Shown one piece after another: positions 55,883-64,000 of a stretch of DNA of 64,000 nt. The position numbers and the translations under genes were made by a program. The first letter of the stretch is position 1, and each line of letters begins with the position of its first letter. The notes beneath the pieces are model-generated. The model made no database searches and had not been told where the DNA came from. It worked only from the letters and a program-made list of their open reading frames with translations. Source of the DNA: Entophlyctis helioformis (Eukaryota; Chytridiomycota; Chytridiomycetes; Chytridiales; Chytriomycetaceae). The stretch covers positions 62,001 through 126,000 of the forward strand of contig JAHLKH010000048.1 of assembly GCA_025526915.1 (NCBI GenBank), given 5' to 3'.

Positions 55883-58756
55883 TCATTCAACGGTCCACTT
55901 GGACGAGCCACTGCCACCGCTTTGCTTTTTCCGTCCGTGCTGCGACTTTGTATCCTTTGCAACCTTGGGCGTCTTGCGATCACGATTACGGTTCTTGACG
56001 TTGGCAGTCTCATAGTAGTGGACACCAACCTTCTTCTTGTTCGTCTTCATGCGCGGCTCCTTGATACGCTTGCTGCTTCCTCATCCGAGTCTGGCTCAGC
56101 GGCACGCTTGGCGGTGGTACGAGGCGGAGACGCCTCAGCCTCAGATGAAGACGCGCTACTCTCCTGGACATGCTCCTCCTCGTCCTCGTCGTCCTCGTCC
56201 GAATCATCGCGCCAGTTGCTTGCACTGGCAGGAACAGAAGCAGTATCGTCGTCCTCTCCATCATCAGCGTCCTCCTCCTCGTGATCCTCGTCGTCCACCT
56301 CGTTATCGTCGCCAAGGCCAAAGGCAGCTTCTGCAGCCCGCTTCTCTGCCTCGAGTTGCTCCTTGGTTACGCCAGCAAGCTCCATCTCGTTGGGCAAAAA
56401 GTCTGCAATGACACGCAGGTTTTTGATCTGCTGCTCTACACGCGCCACTGTGTTCACCGCAGGCGCTTCGCCGTCGGCTGGTGTGCCCGCCTTCTCCTTT
56501 GGAAGCGTGTAGAACGGAATCTTGCCACGAATCCAGTCGTTGAGTACCATCTTGGCAACTGACGAAACGTCCGCATCACCACCCTGTAGGCATGATATTG
56601 TGTTTGGGAGAAAGAAGTGTGAGCCATTGGCACTATAGCAACACATGCATGTTCATGAAGCAGCACGCGTTCCTCGTACCTTGAGCAATCTACCAGACTT
56701 GAGTGCAAGTTGCGACAAAAAGTCCAAGTGATCGGTCCATGTCTTGATGCCATATGTCCGCGACAAATAAACGGGGCGGCATCGTTCGAGGATGGCGGTG
56801 ACGTGCTCCTCGGGCTGTTGAATGTTCTCGACACGGACAACACCCTTGAGGACGATGTCGGTTTCTGTGTCCTCGGACGAGCCATAAACCACACCAGGAC
56901 AGTCGATCAGGTATATCCGTTTCATGAGCGTAATGTACTGCCACACCTGTGCAAGAGGAATAAAGAGACATGTGAGATGCGCAACAAGACAATGGCAGCA
57001 ACGGAGTGGCAGAGAGGGCCGTGCACAACAAACGTACCTTGGTTTCGCCAGGAATAGGTGCGACGTTGCAAACCTTTTTACTCTTGAGAGTGTTGATGAT
57101 GGAACTTTTTCCAGTGTTGGGGTAGCCGACCAGGCCGACCGAGATTTGCTTCTTGTCTGCGTGCAACTTGCTAAACTGGCGAAGAAGGTTGATCAGCGCC
57201 GACTTGCCAAACGAGTTGTTGATGTTTGCGTGGAATGCGACGGTCGGGTACTCTGCCTCAAGGGTGCGCTTCCACTTTTCCTACAGATGCAAACATTGGC
57301 AGATGGAGGGAGCAAAAGCGAAATCGAGTCAGCGACCAGCAGGAGGGAACACGATGCCTGGTTTGGCAGAGAATGAGAGGAGGAGGAGGAGGAGGGAATG
57401 TGTGTTCAACTGACTAAAAGGGAGATGGTGGCACAGCCACAAGGACGGTGTGATCTCGCTTAACTCTCGTGAACGTCCGTGCCAGGTCAAAGTCTCAGAA
57501 CGAGACCGGGCGACCAAGACGGCTGCTCTTCCAATGCTGTAACTGACGAGTCCCACGGAGCGGCGGAGACTGGCAAAGCCAGTCAAGGCCAGGGAAACAT
57601 CCTGACTACGCAGTGGTACACAAGGTGCAAGGTGCAAGGTGCAATGTGATGGAGCCAACGGTTGCAGACTTACAGCAACCCAGCTGGGCACGAGATCGCA
57701 CTTGTTGAGAACAAAGATCATCTGCTTGTGGCGGGCTTCTTTCTTGAGGTGGCGCTCGACATTGATGCATCTCGTTCCGATCGGGTCACGGGCGTCGAGG
57801 ACGTGCATGACAATGTCTGAGCTGTCAATGACCTTGTAAAGCTCGCCCCAAATGCGCTTGGACTGTCCCTTTTTGAACACGGGGTTGCGCATCTCGGGAA
57901 TGGTGCCGTCCTCGTTGACCTTGAGCACCTCGTCCTTGTCGACATCGTAGTTGTCAATGAGGCCGTCGGCACGAGCAACGAGATCCTCCATGGAGGAGGC
58001 GTTCATCTTGGGGCGCTTGCGCTGGGCCTTGGGGCCAAAGGTATCGCCAAACTTTTCAGTGTCGAGCAAGTGCATGCGGGATTGCTGCGCGAGAGACAGG
58101 GGAACACCGGGGGGGTTAGACAACGAGGCTTGGCAATGCAGAGTCCAATTCCACGCAGTTGACAGACACAAGACGAGGCAGGCACACCTTTTGGTATTCA
58201 GAGACAAGACCCAGAGGCAGCTGCTTGGTACGAAGCACAAAGCTGTAGGGATCGTTGAGCTTGGCGTCCAAGGCTTCGCGGAACGCACCGAGCTCCTTCT
58301 GCCCGACAACACGAGTGTTTTCTGTGCACATTTTTTTTTTTTTGGCATGGTGTGGATGGCGGCGAGGCGAGGCGGTCAGCACAGTGCTGGGCCGAGCCGG
58401 CAGGCAGAGAGAGCGGCATTCGAGAGTCGAGCGACAGAACGGACAGACGGATGGACTGGCAAACAGACAGACGAGCGCAGACAGACAGCAGCGCAATGCT
58501 TACCGAACCAACGGCGGTCAGGAAGGACACGTGCCTGTGTGCCTGGAGCCAGCCGGGACTGGAACACGGCGGCCTTGATGATCTTGCCGTCCGAGTTGCG
58601 GGTGGGCTTGCCGCCCTTGAGCATGTTGAGATGGCGCACCTTCTTGACATCGCGGTAGAAGTTGACGCCCTTGACCTTGGTGACGTTGGAGAGCGAGTGG
58701 GAGTTGGTCGACGGCGCAGCCTTTGCGCTGTTGCGCTCCTTCTTTGCGGTGCCCAT
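55883..58756 (-). CDS. NOG2: Nucleolar GTPase NOG2/GNL2 (60S biogenesis)
   Basis: Circularly permuted GTPase that checks late nuclear pre-60S maturation. Seven exons (58756-58504, 58321-58188, 58084-57674, 57280-57038, 56946-56680, 56583-56121, 56079-55883) give 655 residues. N-terminal NGP1NT-type block: [30 protein letters not shown]. Permuted G motifs: G5 DARDPIGT, G4 LNKCDLVP, G1 [10 protein letters not shown]3 DCPGVV. Also [30 protein letters not shown] and [18 protein letters not shown]. An acidic Asp/Glu linker precedes a Lys/Arg-rich tail ([19 protein letters not shown]). A 41-nt intron (56080-56120) is needed to keep frame before KRIKEPRM; an indel is the alternative. Divergent from guanylate kinase over 139 bp. 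Confidence 0.94.
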
Positions 58757-58824
58757 TGGTGTGGATGTGTGTGCAAACGTGCGAACAGGCAACTTTTTTT
58801 GTTCGTTTGTGGAATGTCGCATCT

Positions 58825-58835
58825 GGTCACGTGAC
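58825..58835. promoter_or_regulatory. GGTCACGTGAC site, divergent promoter 4
   Basis: CACGTG core at 58828-58833 in the 139-bp gap between NOG2 (ATG at 58756) and guanylate kinase (ATG at 58896). A related CATGTG lies at 58835-58840. It is 72 bp and 68 bp from the two starts, almost central. Confidence 0.65.
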
Positions 58836-58895
58836 ATGTGCGATCTGGTGTGTGAGTGGCATCGTGCGTGAAATGGCTGACTCGACAAAGTGCAG

Positions 58896-59706
58896 ATGGC
58901 CGCGCCGATGGTCATTTCGGGCCCGTCAGGGTCGGGCAAGAGCACTCTCCTGGAGAAGCTGTTTGCCAAGTATCCCAACGCCTTTGGGTTCAGCGTTTCT
59001 CGTGAGCTGCGTTGGCTTGCTCGCTGTTTGGTGCTATGCAACCGCCAAGCGCCTGACTGACCGGCCGGCAACAGACACGACACGCCAGCCCCGTCCGGGA
59101 GAGACGCCTGGCAAGTCGTACCACTACATCACTCGCGACGAGTTCGAGGCCATGGTGGCCGACAACAAGTTTATAGAGCATGCAGAGTTTTCGGGCAAGT
59201 CACGCCAGGAATCCTCCGGTTGACTGGCTGCGGCAGCTCTGACCCTGCTCGTGTCCTCAGGCAACCGATACGGAACAAGCATCGCGGCCATCGACTCGGT
59301 CAAGCAGTCTGGCAAGGTCTGCGTGCTGGATCTTGAGATCCGTGGTGTCCAGAGCATCAAGACCATGAATCTTGGGGCCAAGTTTGTGTGAGTGGCCTCG
59401 GCCCGGTGATGCCTTGCTGCTTTCTGACATTGGGCTGCTGTCAGCTTCGTGCAGCCACCGTCGGTCGAAGAGCTCGAAAAGCGGCTGCGCAGTCGCGGCA
59501 CAGAGACCGAAGAGAGCCTGGCCCGCCGCTTGCAGACCGCCCAAGAGGCGCTCGACTATGCGGCGCAGCCAGGCACATACGACACGGTCATTGTCAACGA
59601 CGACCAGGATCTGGCCTATGCAAAGCTGGAGGAGTTTGTTCTGGCGACATGGCCGTCTGTGGCCCAGTCGAGCAAGAAGGCCTCCAAGGTTTGCTCGATT
59701 GTGTGA
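58896..59706 (+). CDS. GUK1: Guanylate kinase (cytosolic type)
   Basis: GMP to GDP phosphotransferase. Exons 58896-59001, 59075-59194, 59261-59387 and 59445-59706 give 204 residues, normal length. Motifs: [53 protein letters not shown] and [18 protein letters not shown], then [16 protein letters not shown]. The second intron begins GCAAGT (GC-AG), the only donor that restores GNRYG. The C-terminus as read is KVCSIV, a CaaX-like box that typical guanylate kinases lack. Alternatively a 41-nt intron (GTTTGC...CGACAAG) would replace it with the downstream IQ-motif frame. No targeting signal, unlike the paralogue at 5170-6651. Confidence 0.93.
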
Positions 59707-59711
59707 CAACA

Positions 59712-60149
59712 ATGAACGACCTCGACAAGGCTGCCGTTGACATTCAGAGGGTTTGGAGAGGGCGGCGCACGAGGAAGCTCGTGCAGAGTGTGCTCGCCCA
59801 CTGCCACACCGAGTACGCAGCACACTTGGCCTACACAGCTGCCACTGCACCAACAAGACCTGACAACCAGCTGCCACCGCCGACACTGCCAAGCATGCAG
59901 CAAGTGGGCACCACCTCGGGCTCAATCACCAAACGAACACGGTTGGCGTTCCTGGTCGGACAACGCGCAGCGCTTGAAAGCCGACTGGTGCATTTGATGG
60001 CGTGCATGGACGGCCTTGCGACAAGCGCATCTCTGGATAAATATAGAAAGCATGCACATTATTGCCATTTACTGAGCGCTCTTTTCTGGCTGGGCCGACG
60101 ATGGGCTTTCTGCGACTGCCGGCGTTGTCTTTGTCTGTGCCTGGTCTAG
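59712..60149 (+). CDS. IQ-motif ORF, separate gene or C-terminal extension of guanylate kinase
   Basis: The open frame starts 5 nt after the guanylate kinase stop with MNDLDKAAVDIQRVWRGRRTRK, a clear IQ (calmodulin-binding) motif IQxxWRGxxxRK. The next ~60 residues are Ala/Thr/Pro rich, then a short helix (FLVGQRAALESRLVHLMACM). The last ~30 residues (from about 60050) look non-coding, and the frame overlaps the 3' end of the antisense NDUFAF1 gene (from 60069). An AAG acceptor at 59733 would join it in phase to the kinase. Function unknown; Ca/calmodulin binding is inferred from the motif. Confidence 0.4.
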   Translation: MNDLDKAAVDIQRVWRGRRTRKLVQSVLAHCHTEYAAHLAYTAATAPTRPDNQLPPPTLPSMQQVGTTSGSITKRTRLAFLVGQRAALESRLVHLMACMDGLATSASLDKYRKHAHYCHLLSALFWLGRRWAFCDCRRCLCLCLV

Positions 60150-61177
60150 TGCCTGCTTGTGAGGCACGAGATCCAGGTCGCCGATAGTTTGGGGTGTGTT
60201 CATCGCCTTGATCCAGTCAAGCTCAAGCGAAAAGTCGCCCGGCTGCCGCATGATCGAGAATCCAACGGTCTTGATCCTTGTGCGGTCCATGGCCATTTGC
60301 CGCTGCTGCACATATCCGTGGCTTGTGAGCACAAAGTCGCGCAGGGGTATCTGCCAACGGAGGGGGCGATGTTCAGCGTCATTCAGCATGCTTTGTCGAC
60401 ACAGCTGCCATTACAACAGCGAGTCCATTTACCATGACAGTCTCCCATTCTCCAGGCCTCTGAAAGTGCAATCGGTGCTGCCACACGTACGACGGGTAGA
60501 TGGAATCTGTGCGCAGGTTGACGTACCACTGGCTGCTGTCGCCCTTGGCACGCACAGCCAGGTACCGGTACATGGACGTGTCGATTCTCGGGTGGTGGAA
60601 GAGCGTAAAAGGTTTCTCTTTGGACCGGATTCCTGCGTATCCACTGCGCTCAAAGTTGGCATTGGGCGGCACTTCGGTAGACAGAGTGCCCCAAAACAGG
60701 GCTGTTACATCACGGCTGGCTGTCAGTACCATATGCTGATGCGTGCCAAGCCCCGATCCATTGCCGCCAGATCTGCCGGCTATCCATGAAAGGTGCGAGC
60801 CCCCCTACCTGTCTTTTGTGGAGTCTGGCCCCAGTATGCTTCAGAGAGACCGCCAATGTCGGCATCGCATCCAACGATCCATTGCTCAAGCGACTGGAGC
60901 TCCTTGAAATCGAACAGTGGCTTCTCGAGTTTCCAGGTGTGATCAAACTTGAGGGCTGTTCAAGGGCCGTTGTTCAGGGCAGACTGCGGTGAGTGCGGTG
61001 CGGTGTGGTGCGGTATGCCGCTGCGCAGAGCCGAGCATGGCTGCGTCTTGGAACACAGGCCAGCGGGGCTGTGTGGTGCTCACCAGTCACTGTCTCCTCT
61101 CGCAGAAACGACAGCGAGCGGCGCACGTAGCCGGCAGCGAGCCGCAACCCCTCCTTGAGAACACCAGTTTCGACCAT
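60069..61177 (-). CDS. NDUFAF1: Complex I intermediate-associated protein 30 (NDUFAF1/CIA30)
   Basis: Assembly factor for the membrane arm of mitochondrial NADH dehydrogenase. Exons 61177-61084, 60955-60809, 60719-60433 and 60350-60069 give 269 residues. The start MVETGVLKEGLRLAAGYVRR could act as a targeting helix. CIA30 domain signatures: SLEQWIVGCDADIGGLSEAY, ALFWGTLSTEV, RSGYAGIRS, YRYLAVRAKGDSSQWYVNLR and RIKTVGFSIM, FSLELDWIKA near the end. Its presence implies a proton-pumping complex I, which some fungi (for example budding yeast) lack. The 3' end overlaps the IQ ORF on the other strand. The last 40 residues are disordered. Confidence 0.92.
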
Positions 61178-61387
61178 TGTGGTGAAAATGCGTTGATTGG
61201 TCAAGCTTCAGATTGGCCAGTCCTGGTGGGATCGCGCTGATTGGCCCGCTTCAGGAGCCAGAAGTGAGCACGCCTTGCAACAAGACGAGCATGAGGACAC
61301 TGCCGACACTCTCTGATGGTCCAGGTGGCTCCATGAGATGCGCGACGTTCAGTGGCCGAGCCACGGTTGAGTATCTTGCGGCCATCT

Positions 61388-61410
61388 AGTCACGTGCACT
61401 CTCACGTGAT
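61388..61410. promoter_or_regulatory. CACGTG-N6-CACGTG doublet, divergent promoter 5
   Basis: CACGTG at 61391-61396 and 61403-61408 with a 6-bp spacer (cactct). It lies in the 437-bp gap between NDUFAF1 (minus, ATG 61177) and the AIR-like gene (plus, ATG about 61615). Confidence 0.7.
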
Positions 61411-61614
61411 CCGTCTGCCATCCGGCCACTTCCCGCATCGATTTGTCGATCCTCGGCTTGCCCAACGCATCATACAACAATCAAGGTCTGCGAGGCTGCG
61501 CTCGCTGATGTGCATATGTGCCTGTTGTCCATGCAGGCTGCTGACTCCCAAGGGTCGTGCCATGACAACAAAGCATGAATGGCAGAGCACTTGCAGAGCG
61601 GATAGAGCTGCCTG

Positions 61615-62883
61615 ATGCTTCGGACAGCGACCATAAGGCTGCAGGCAAGCAAGGCCGCATGTGAGTACGGCCATACGAGCTTACTCACGCTGCAGGCATA
61701 CGTCTGGCAGGCCAACAGCCGGCTGGAGTCGCAGAGATGGAGCCAGGCTTGCATAGGGTGAGCAACCTGCAGGGCCATACAGAGCATGGATCAGCAGGCG
61801 CTGATTGCAGACACTGCTTGCACAGGGCGGTGGAGGAGCCTCTCGCTATTTCATGGAGGGCAAGTCGAGCATCGTGTGCCGCTTCTGTCGGCAAGAGGGC
61901 CACATCTTCCGTCAATGCAAGGAAAAGGTTTGGACAATGCCATGCGACTCGGGGACAGCTGGCATGAGCGGCGCATAGACTCAGCAGCCTTGTTGCATGG
62001 ACGCCATTCAGGAAACACGCTGCCACCTGTGTCGCCAAGACCACGATCCACTTCGGTGTCCGCTCGCCGAGATCTGCTATGCATGCTTCAATCGTGGCCA
62101 CCAGCGCACCGTATGTCTAGTGGCACATCCATGAATGCCCTTGAATGACGCTCATGCCCAATCGGCTCTATGCCATCTCCTTTTGCAGAACTGTCCCGAT
62201 CGATCAGTGCGCAAGTATTGTGTTCACTGCGATTCTCAGGGCCATTCAACAATGGTATGCTGCGTGTGTCCATGCATGCTGCTGGGATATCGGCTGACAT
62301 TGAGCGAACTGCATTGCAGGAGTGCGGACGGGTCTGGCGCCAGTACCGATTGTCTCGGTCTTCAAGGGCAAGGGCTCGCCATCATTCCAGCATGTTTGCA
62401 TGCACACTTTTGACTTACCTTGCATTCTCTCCAGACGTCTTCGTCAGGCCGGCATGCGATGGATGTTTACTGCTATCTGTGTGCTGGAAAGGTACATCCT
62501 CGATCAGTCCGCACCGCATACATGCCCGTCTAACTGTGAGGACCACACCATAGGACCACTTTGGCGACAACTGCACACATTCACGCACAGAATTCCAGGT
62601 CACTGCCTTCTCCAAGAGCCCCAGCGCAGACGGTACTCTCCTGCACCGCCCACTTACCATCGACCGTCCAGCACAACACCCTCGCGATCCAGACCGTGGT
62701 CCAGCGGCTAGTCGATCTGGCCACCCTTTGCCGATCCTCGGCTTCGTGCCAATAAATCGCATCCACGTCTGGTCTCAACCCCTGCCACCAGATCGTGTTG
62801 CCGTGAACAACCAACGCGAATCGTTGTTGACACGCTTCGCCACAAAGCCAACATCGTGCTGCCAGACATTCACAACAGTCAGC
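61615..62883 (+). CDS. AIR1/2-ZCCHC7-like zinc-knuckle protein (TRAMP type), 3' end unresolved
   Basis: Multiple CCHC knuckles of the kind that guide the TRAMP polyadenylation complex in nuclear RNA decay. Exons read 61615-61660, 61696-61757, 61811-61927, 62012-62110, 62189-62254, 62320-62367, 62435-62491, then 62554 onward; all later exons are whole codons. Knuckles: CRFCRQEGHIFRQC, CHLCRQDHDPLRC (a Cys-x2-Cys-x4-His variant), CYACFNRGHQRTNC, CVHCDSQGHSTMEC and, after GRVWRQYRL, CYLCAGKDHFGDNC. The linker ECGRVWRQYRL is typical of Air proteins. The intron 62368-62434 begins GCAAGG. The last exon stays open, in frame with DYNLT2B downstream, so the true stop is not located; I set the end at the base before the DYNLT2B ATG. 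The start is also tentative: ATG 61575 is an alternative in another frame. Confidence 0.75.
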
Positions 62884-63553
62884 ATGTCAGAGGACCAGGC
62901 AGGCTACCTTATTCGACCCAACTTTAAGCAAAAGTATGCATGTAGTGTTGTGTGGCTGCCAGCAGCACAATGCAGCTGCTGAGTGTTTGTCTGGCGTTGC
63001 ATCATCAAACAGGTTCCGCCCTGCTGTTGTCAGCAAAACCATCCACCAGATCCTGGCCGACCGTCTGACTGGCGCAACATACCACCCAGACACTTGCTCG
63101 CAGTGGACACGGGAGATTGCTGATGAGATAAAGAACAAACTCAAAGGTGCCTGTCTACCCTTGGCTATTGCTGCATGCCACGGCGTGACGTCGCAACTGA
63201 CCGCTGGCATGCTCATCCGCATCTGCCAGAGCTCGACTTGCCGCGGTACAAGTATGTTGTGCATGTCTCCATGGGCGAGATGCGCGGCGAGGGGGTCCGG
63301 TAAGCACGCTGCCGTTCAACCCTCAAGAAGCATGCCGACGCAGTGTCGCTGACACGTTCAATGCCAACAAGGATTGGTGCGCGCTGTTTCTGGGACGCAG
63401 ACACAGACAACATTGCCCAGGATGCCTTTATGAATGCAAGTTGGCACTGCTGCCTGCCGTTCGTGCTGGCTGGCTGCCTACCGCTGACTTAGATCCCTGC
63501 AACAGGACTCACTCTTCTGTGTCGCAGTCGCGTACGGCATCTACTACTACTGA
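62884..63553 (+). CDS. DYNLT2B: Tctex-type dynein light chain DYNLT2B (TCTEX1D2)
   Basis: Light chain of cytoplasmic dynein-2, the retrograde motor of intraflagellar transport. Five exons (62884-62933, 63013-63146, 63230-63299, 63372-63435, 63506-63553) give 121 residues. Signatures: GYLIRPNFKQKFRPAVV, DLPRYKYVVHVSMGE, GEGVRIGARCFWDADTDN and the C-terminal AFMNDSLFCVAVAYGIYYY, which fits the DYNLT2B subgroup (RCFWDADTDN...FMNDSLFC). Two unusual junctions: an AAG acceptor at 63372 and a GCAAGT donor at 63436, each the only one in phase. It implies the organism builds motile or sensory cilia. No upstream in-frame stop separates it from the AIR-like exon. Confidence 0.93.
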
Positions 63554-63571
63554 TCTTGCCATTTTTGTGGT

Positions 63572-64000
63572 TCATTGGAAGCGGAACGTAAACCCACCAC
63601 CGCCACCGCCAAACTGGAAGCCGCCTCCTGGGAAGCCGCCACCACCGCCCTGGAAGAACTGAGCGCCGCCGAATGGATTGCCCCCTTCTCTGCCCTGGTG
63701 TGGATCCTACAAGCCATGCAAATAAACGCCAAAGACTCAGCCACAGCACGCAGCTGCAACATGCATCTACAAATGGCCAAGTTCAGCCTTACGTTTGGGT
63801 CGTCGCCGTTATCATATCTTGCACGCAGCTCTGCAGCACAACGGCAGTCAGCCAAACCGTGCCCATTCCACACAAAAAGGGAGACATCCAAGAGGCACCA
63901 ACCTTCGTTGCTCAGCACCTCGTACGCCTGGTTGATCTCGCTCATCTTCTTCTGGACCTGCTCGGGAGTGAGGTCGCCAGAGTACTTGTCTGGGTGCCAC
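63572..64000 (-). CDS. DnaJ (Hsp40) protein, DNAJC3/P58-like, 3' end only
   Basis: Partial; the 5' part lies beyond the window. Exons visible are 64000-63903, 63830-63793 and 63706-63572. The J-domain end shows the HPD motif (WHPDKYSGDLTPEQVQKKM), then INQAYEVLSNEELRARYDNG and GDDPNDPHQGREGG, followed by a Gly/Phe tail (NPFGGAQFF, GGGFQFGGG) ending FTFRFQ. A C-terminal J domain followed by (D/N)GDDP and a G/F tail is typical of DNAJC3 (ER p58) and its relatives, which would carry TPR repeats upstream. The TPR region and any signal peptide cannot be seen here. It converges with DYNLT2B, with 18 nt between the stops. Confidence 0.88.

Noticed and set aside
1..64000. Transposons, rRNA, tRNA or viral insertions
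   Set aside because: No transposase, reverse transcriptase, capsid or polymerase motif, long terminal repeats or cloverleaf-like sequence was recognised in either strand.

Overview
This is a GC-rich, gene-dense stretch of a eukaryotic nuclear genome. Genes are interrupted by many short introns (roughly 40-400 nt) with GT donors, CTAAC/CTGAC-like branch sites and AG acceptors. The gene set points to a flagellated, early-diverging fungus, most likely a chytrid (Chytridiomycota). Fungal traits are a Ste18-like G-protein gamma subunit, a Uds1-type coiled-coil protein, two DUF4436 membrane proteins and an Air1/2-like zinc-knuckle protein. Flagellar traits are a CatSper-like cation channel and a Tctex-type dynein-2 light chain (DYNLT2B), as expected for a lineage with zoospores. 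The species assignment is an inference; no rRNA or tRNA gene is visible.

Layout. 1-5 kb: 5' part of an AASDH-like adenylating enzyme (runs off the left edge), then two tandem DUF4436 paralogues, all on the minus strand. 5-10 kb: a guanylate kinase with a mitochondrial-type N-terminus, a mitochondrial PP2C (pyruvate dehydrogenase phosphatase type) and an omega-amidase/NIT2, all minus. 10-15.3 kb: a very large, divergent Ras-like GTPase (minus) head-to-head with the F1-ATPase assembly factor ATP11/ATPAF1 (plus). 15.5-20.3 kb: an unassigned protein, a Yippee-like zinc protein and an Smr-domain protein, all minus. 20.7-24.1 kb: a large unrecognised plus-strand gene. 24.2-29 kb: sphingolipid delta-4 desaturase (minus), methionine-R-sulfoxide reductase and trimethyllysine dioxygenase (both plus). 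29.2-39.6 kb: ribosomal protein eL43 (minus), Uds1 coiled-coil protein (plus), RNA polymerase subunit RPB8 (minus), snoRNP factor BCD1 and G-gamma (both plus). 39.8-51.3 kb: NUP205/NUP192 and VPS18 in tight tandem (plus). 51.3-55.5 kb: CatSper-like channel (minus) and an unassigned membrane protein with 33-residue repeats (plus). 55.9-64 kb: NOG2/GNL2 (minus), a second guanylate kinase and an IQ-motif ORF (plus), NDUFAF1/CIA30 (minus), an AIR-like zinc-knuckle gene and DYNLT2B (plus), and the 3' end of a DNAJC3-like gene (minus, runs off the right edge).

The genes are mainly housekeeping: ribosome and snoRNP biogenesis (eL43, BCD1, NOG2, AIR), transcription (RPB8), mitochondrial assembly and regulation (ATP11, PDP-like, NDUFAF1), vesicle fusion and nuclear pore (VPS18, NUP205), carnitine and sphingolipid metabolism, and flagellar biology. 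The most interesting regulatory signal is a CACGTG element in five divergent promoters. In three of them it is a doublet with exactly six bases between the two sites (CACGTG-N6-CACGTG). Other notable points are several GC-AG introns, frequent AAG splice acceptors, an atypical giant Ras-like GTPase, and gene pairs separated by 5-16 nt. Exon boundaries were read by eye from frame, phase and splice consensus. Where I give a protein length, the exons sum to a whole number of codons.
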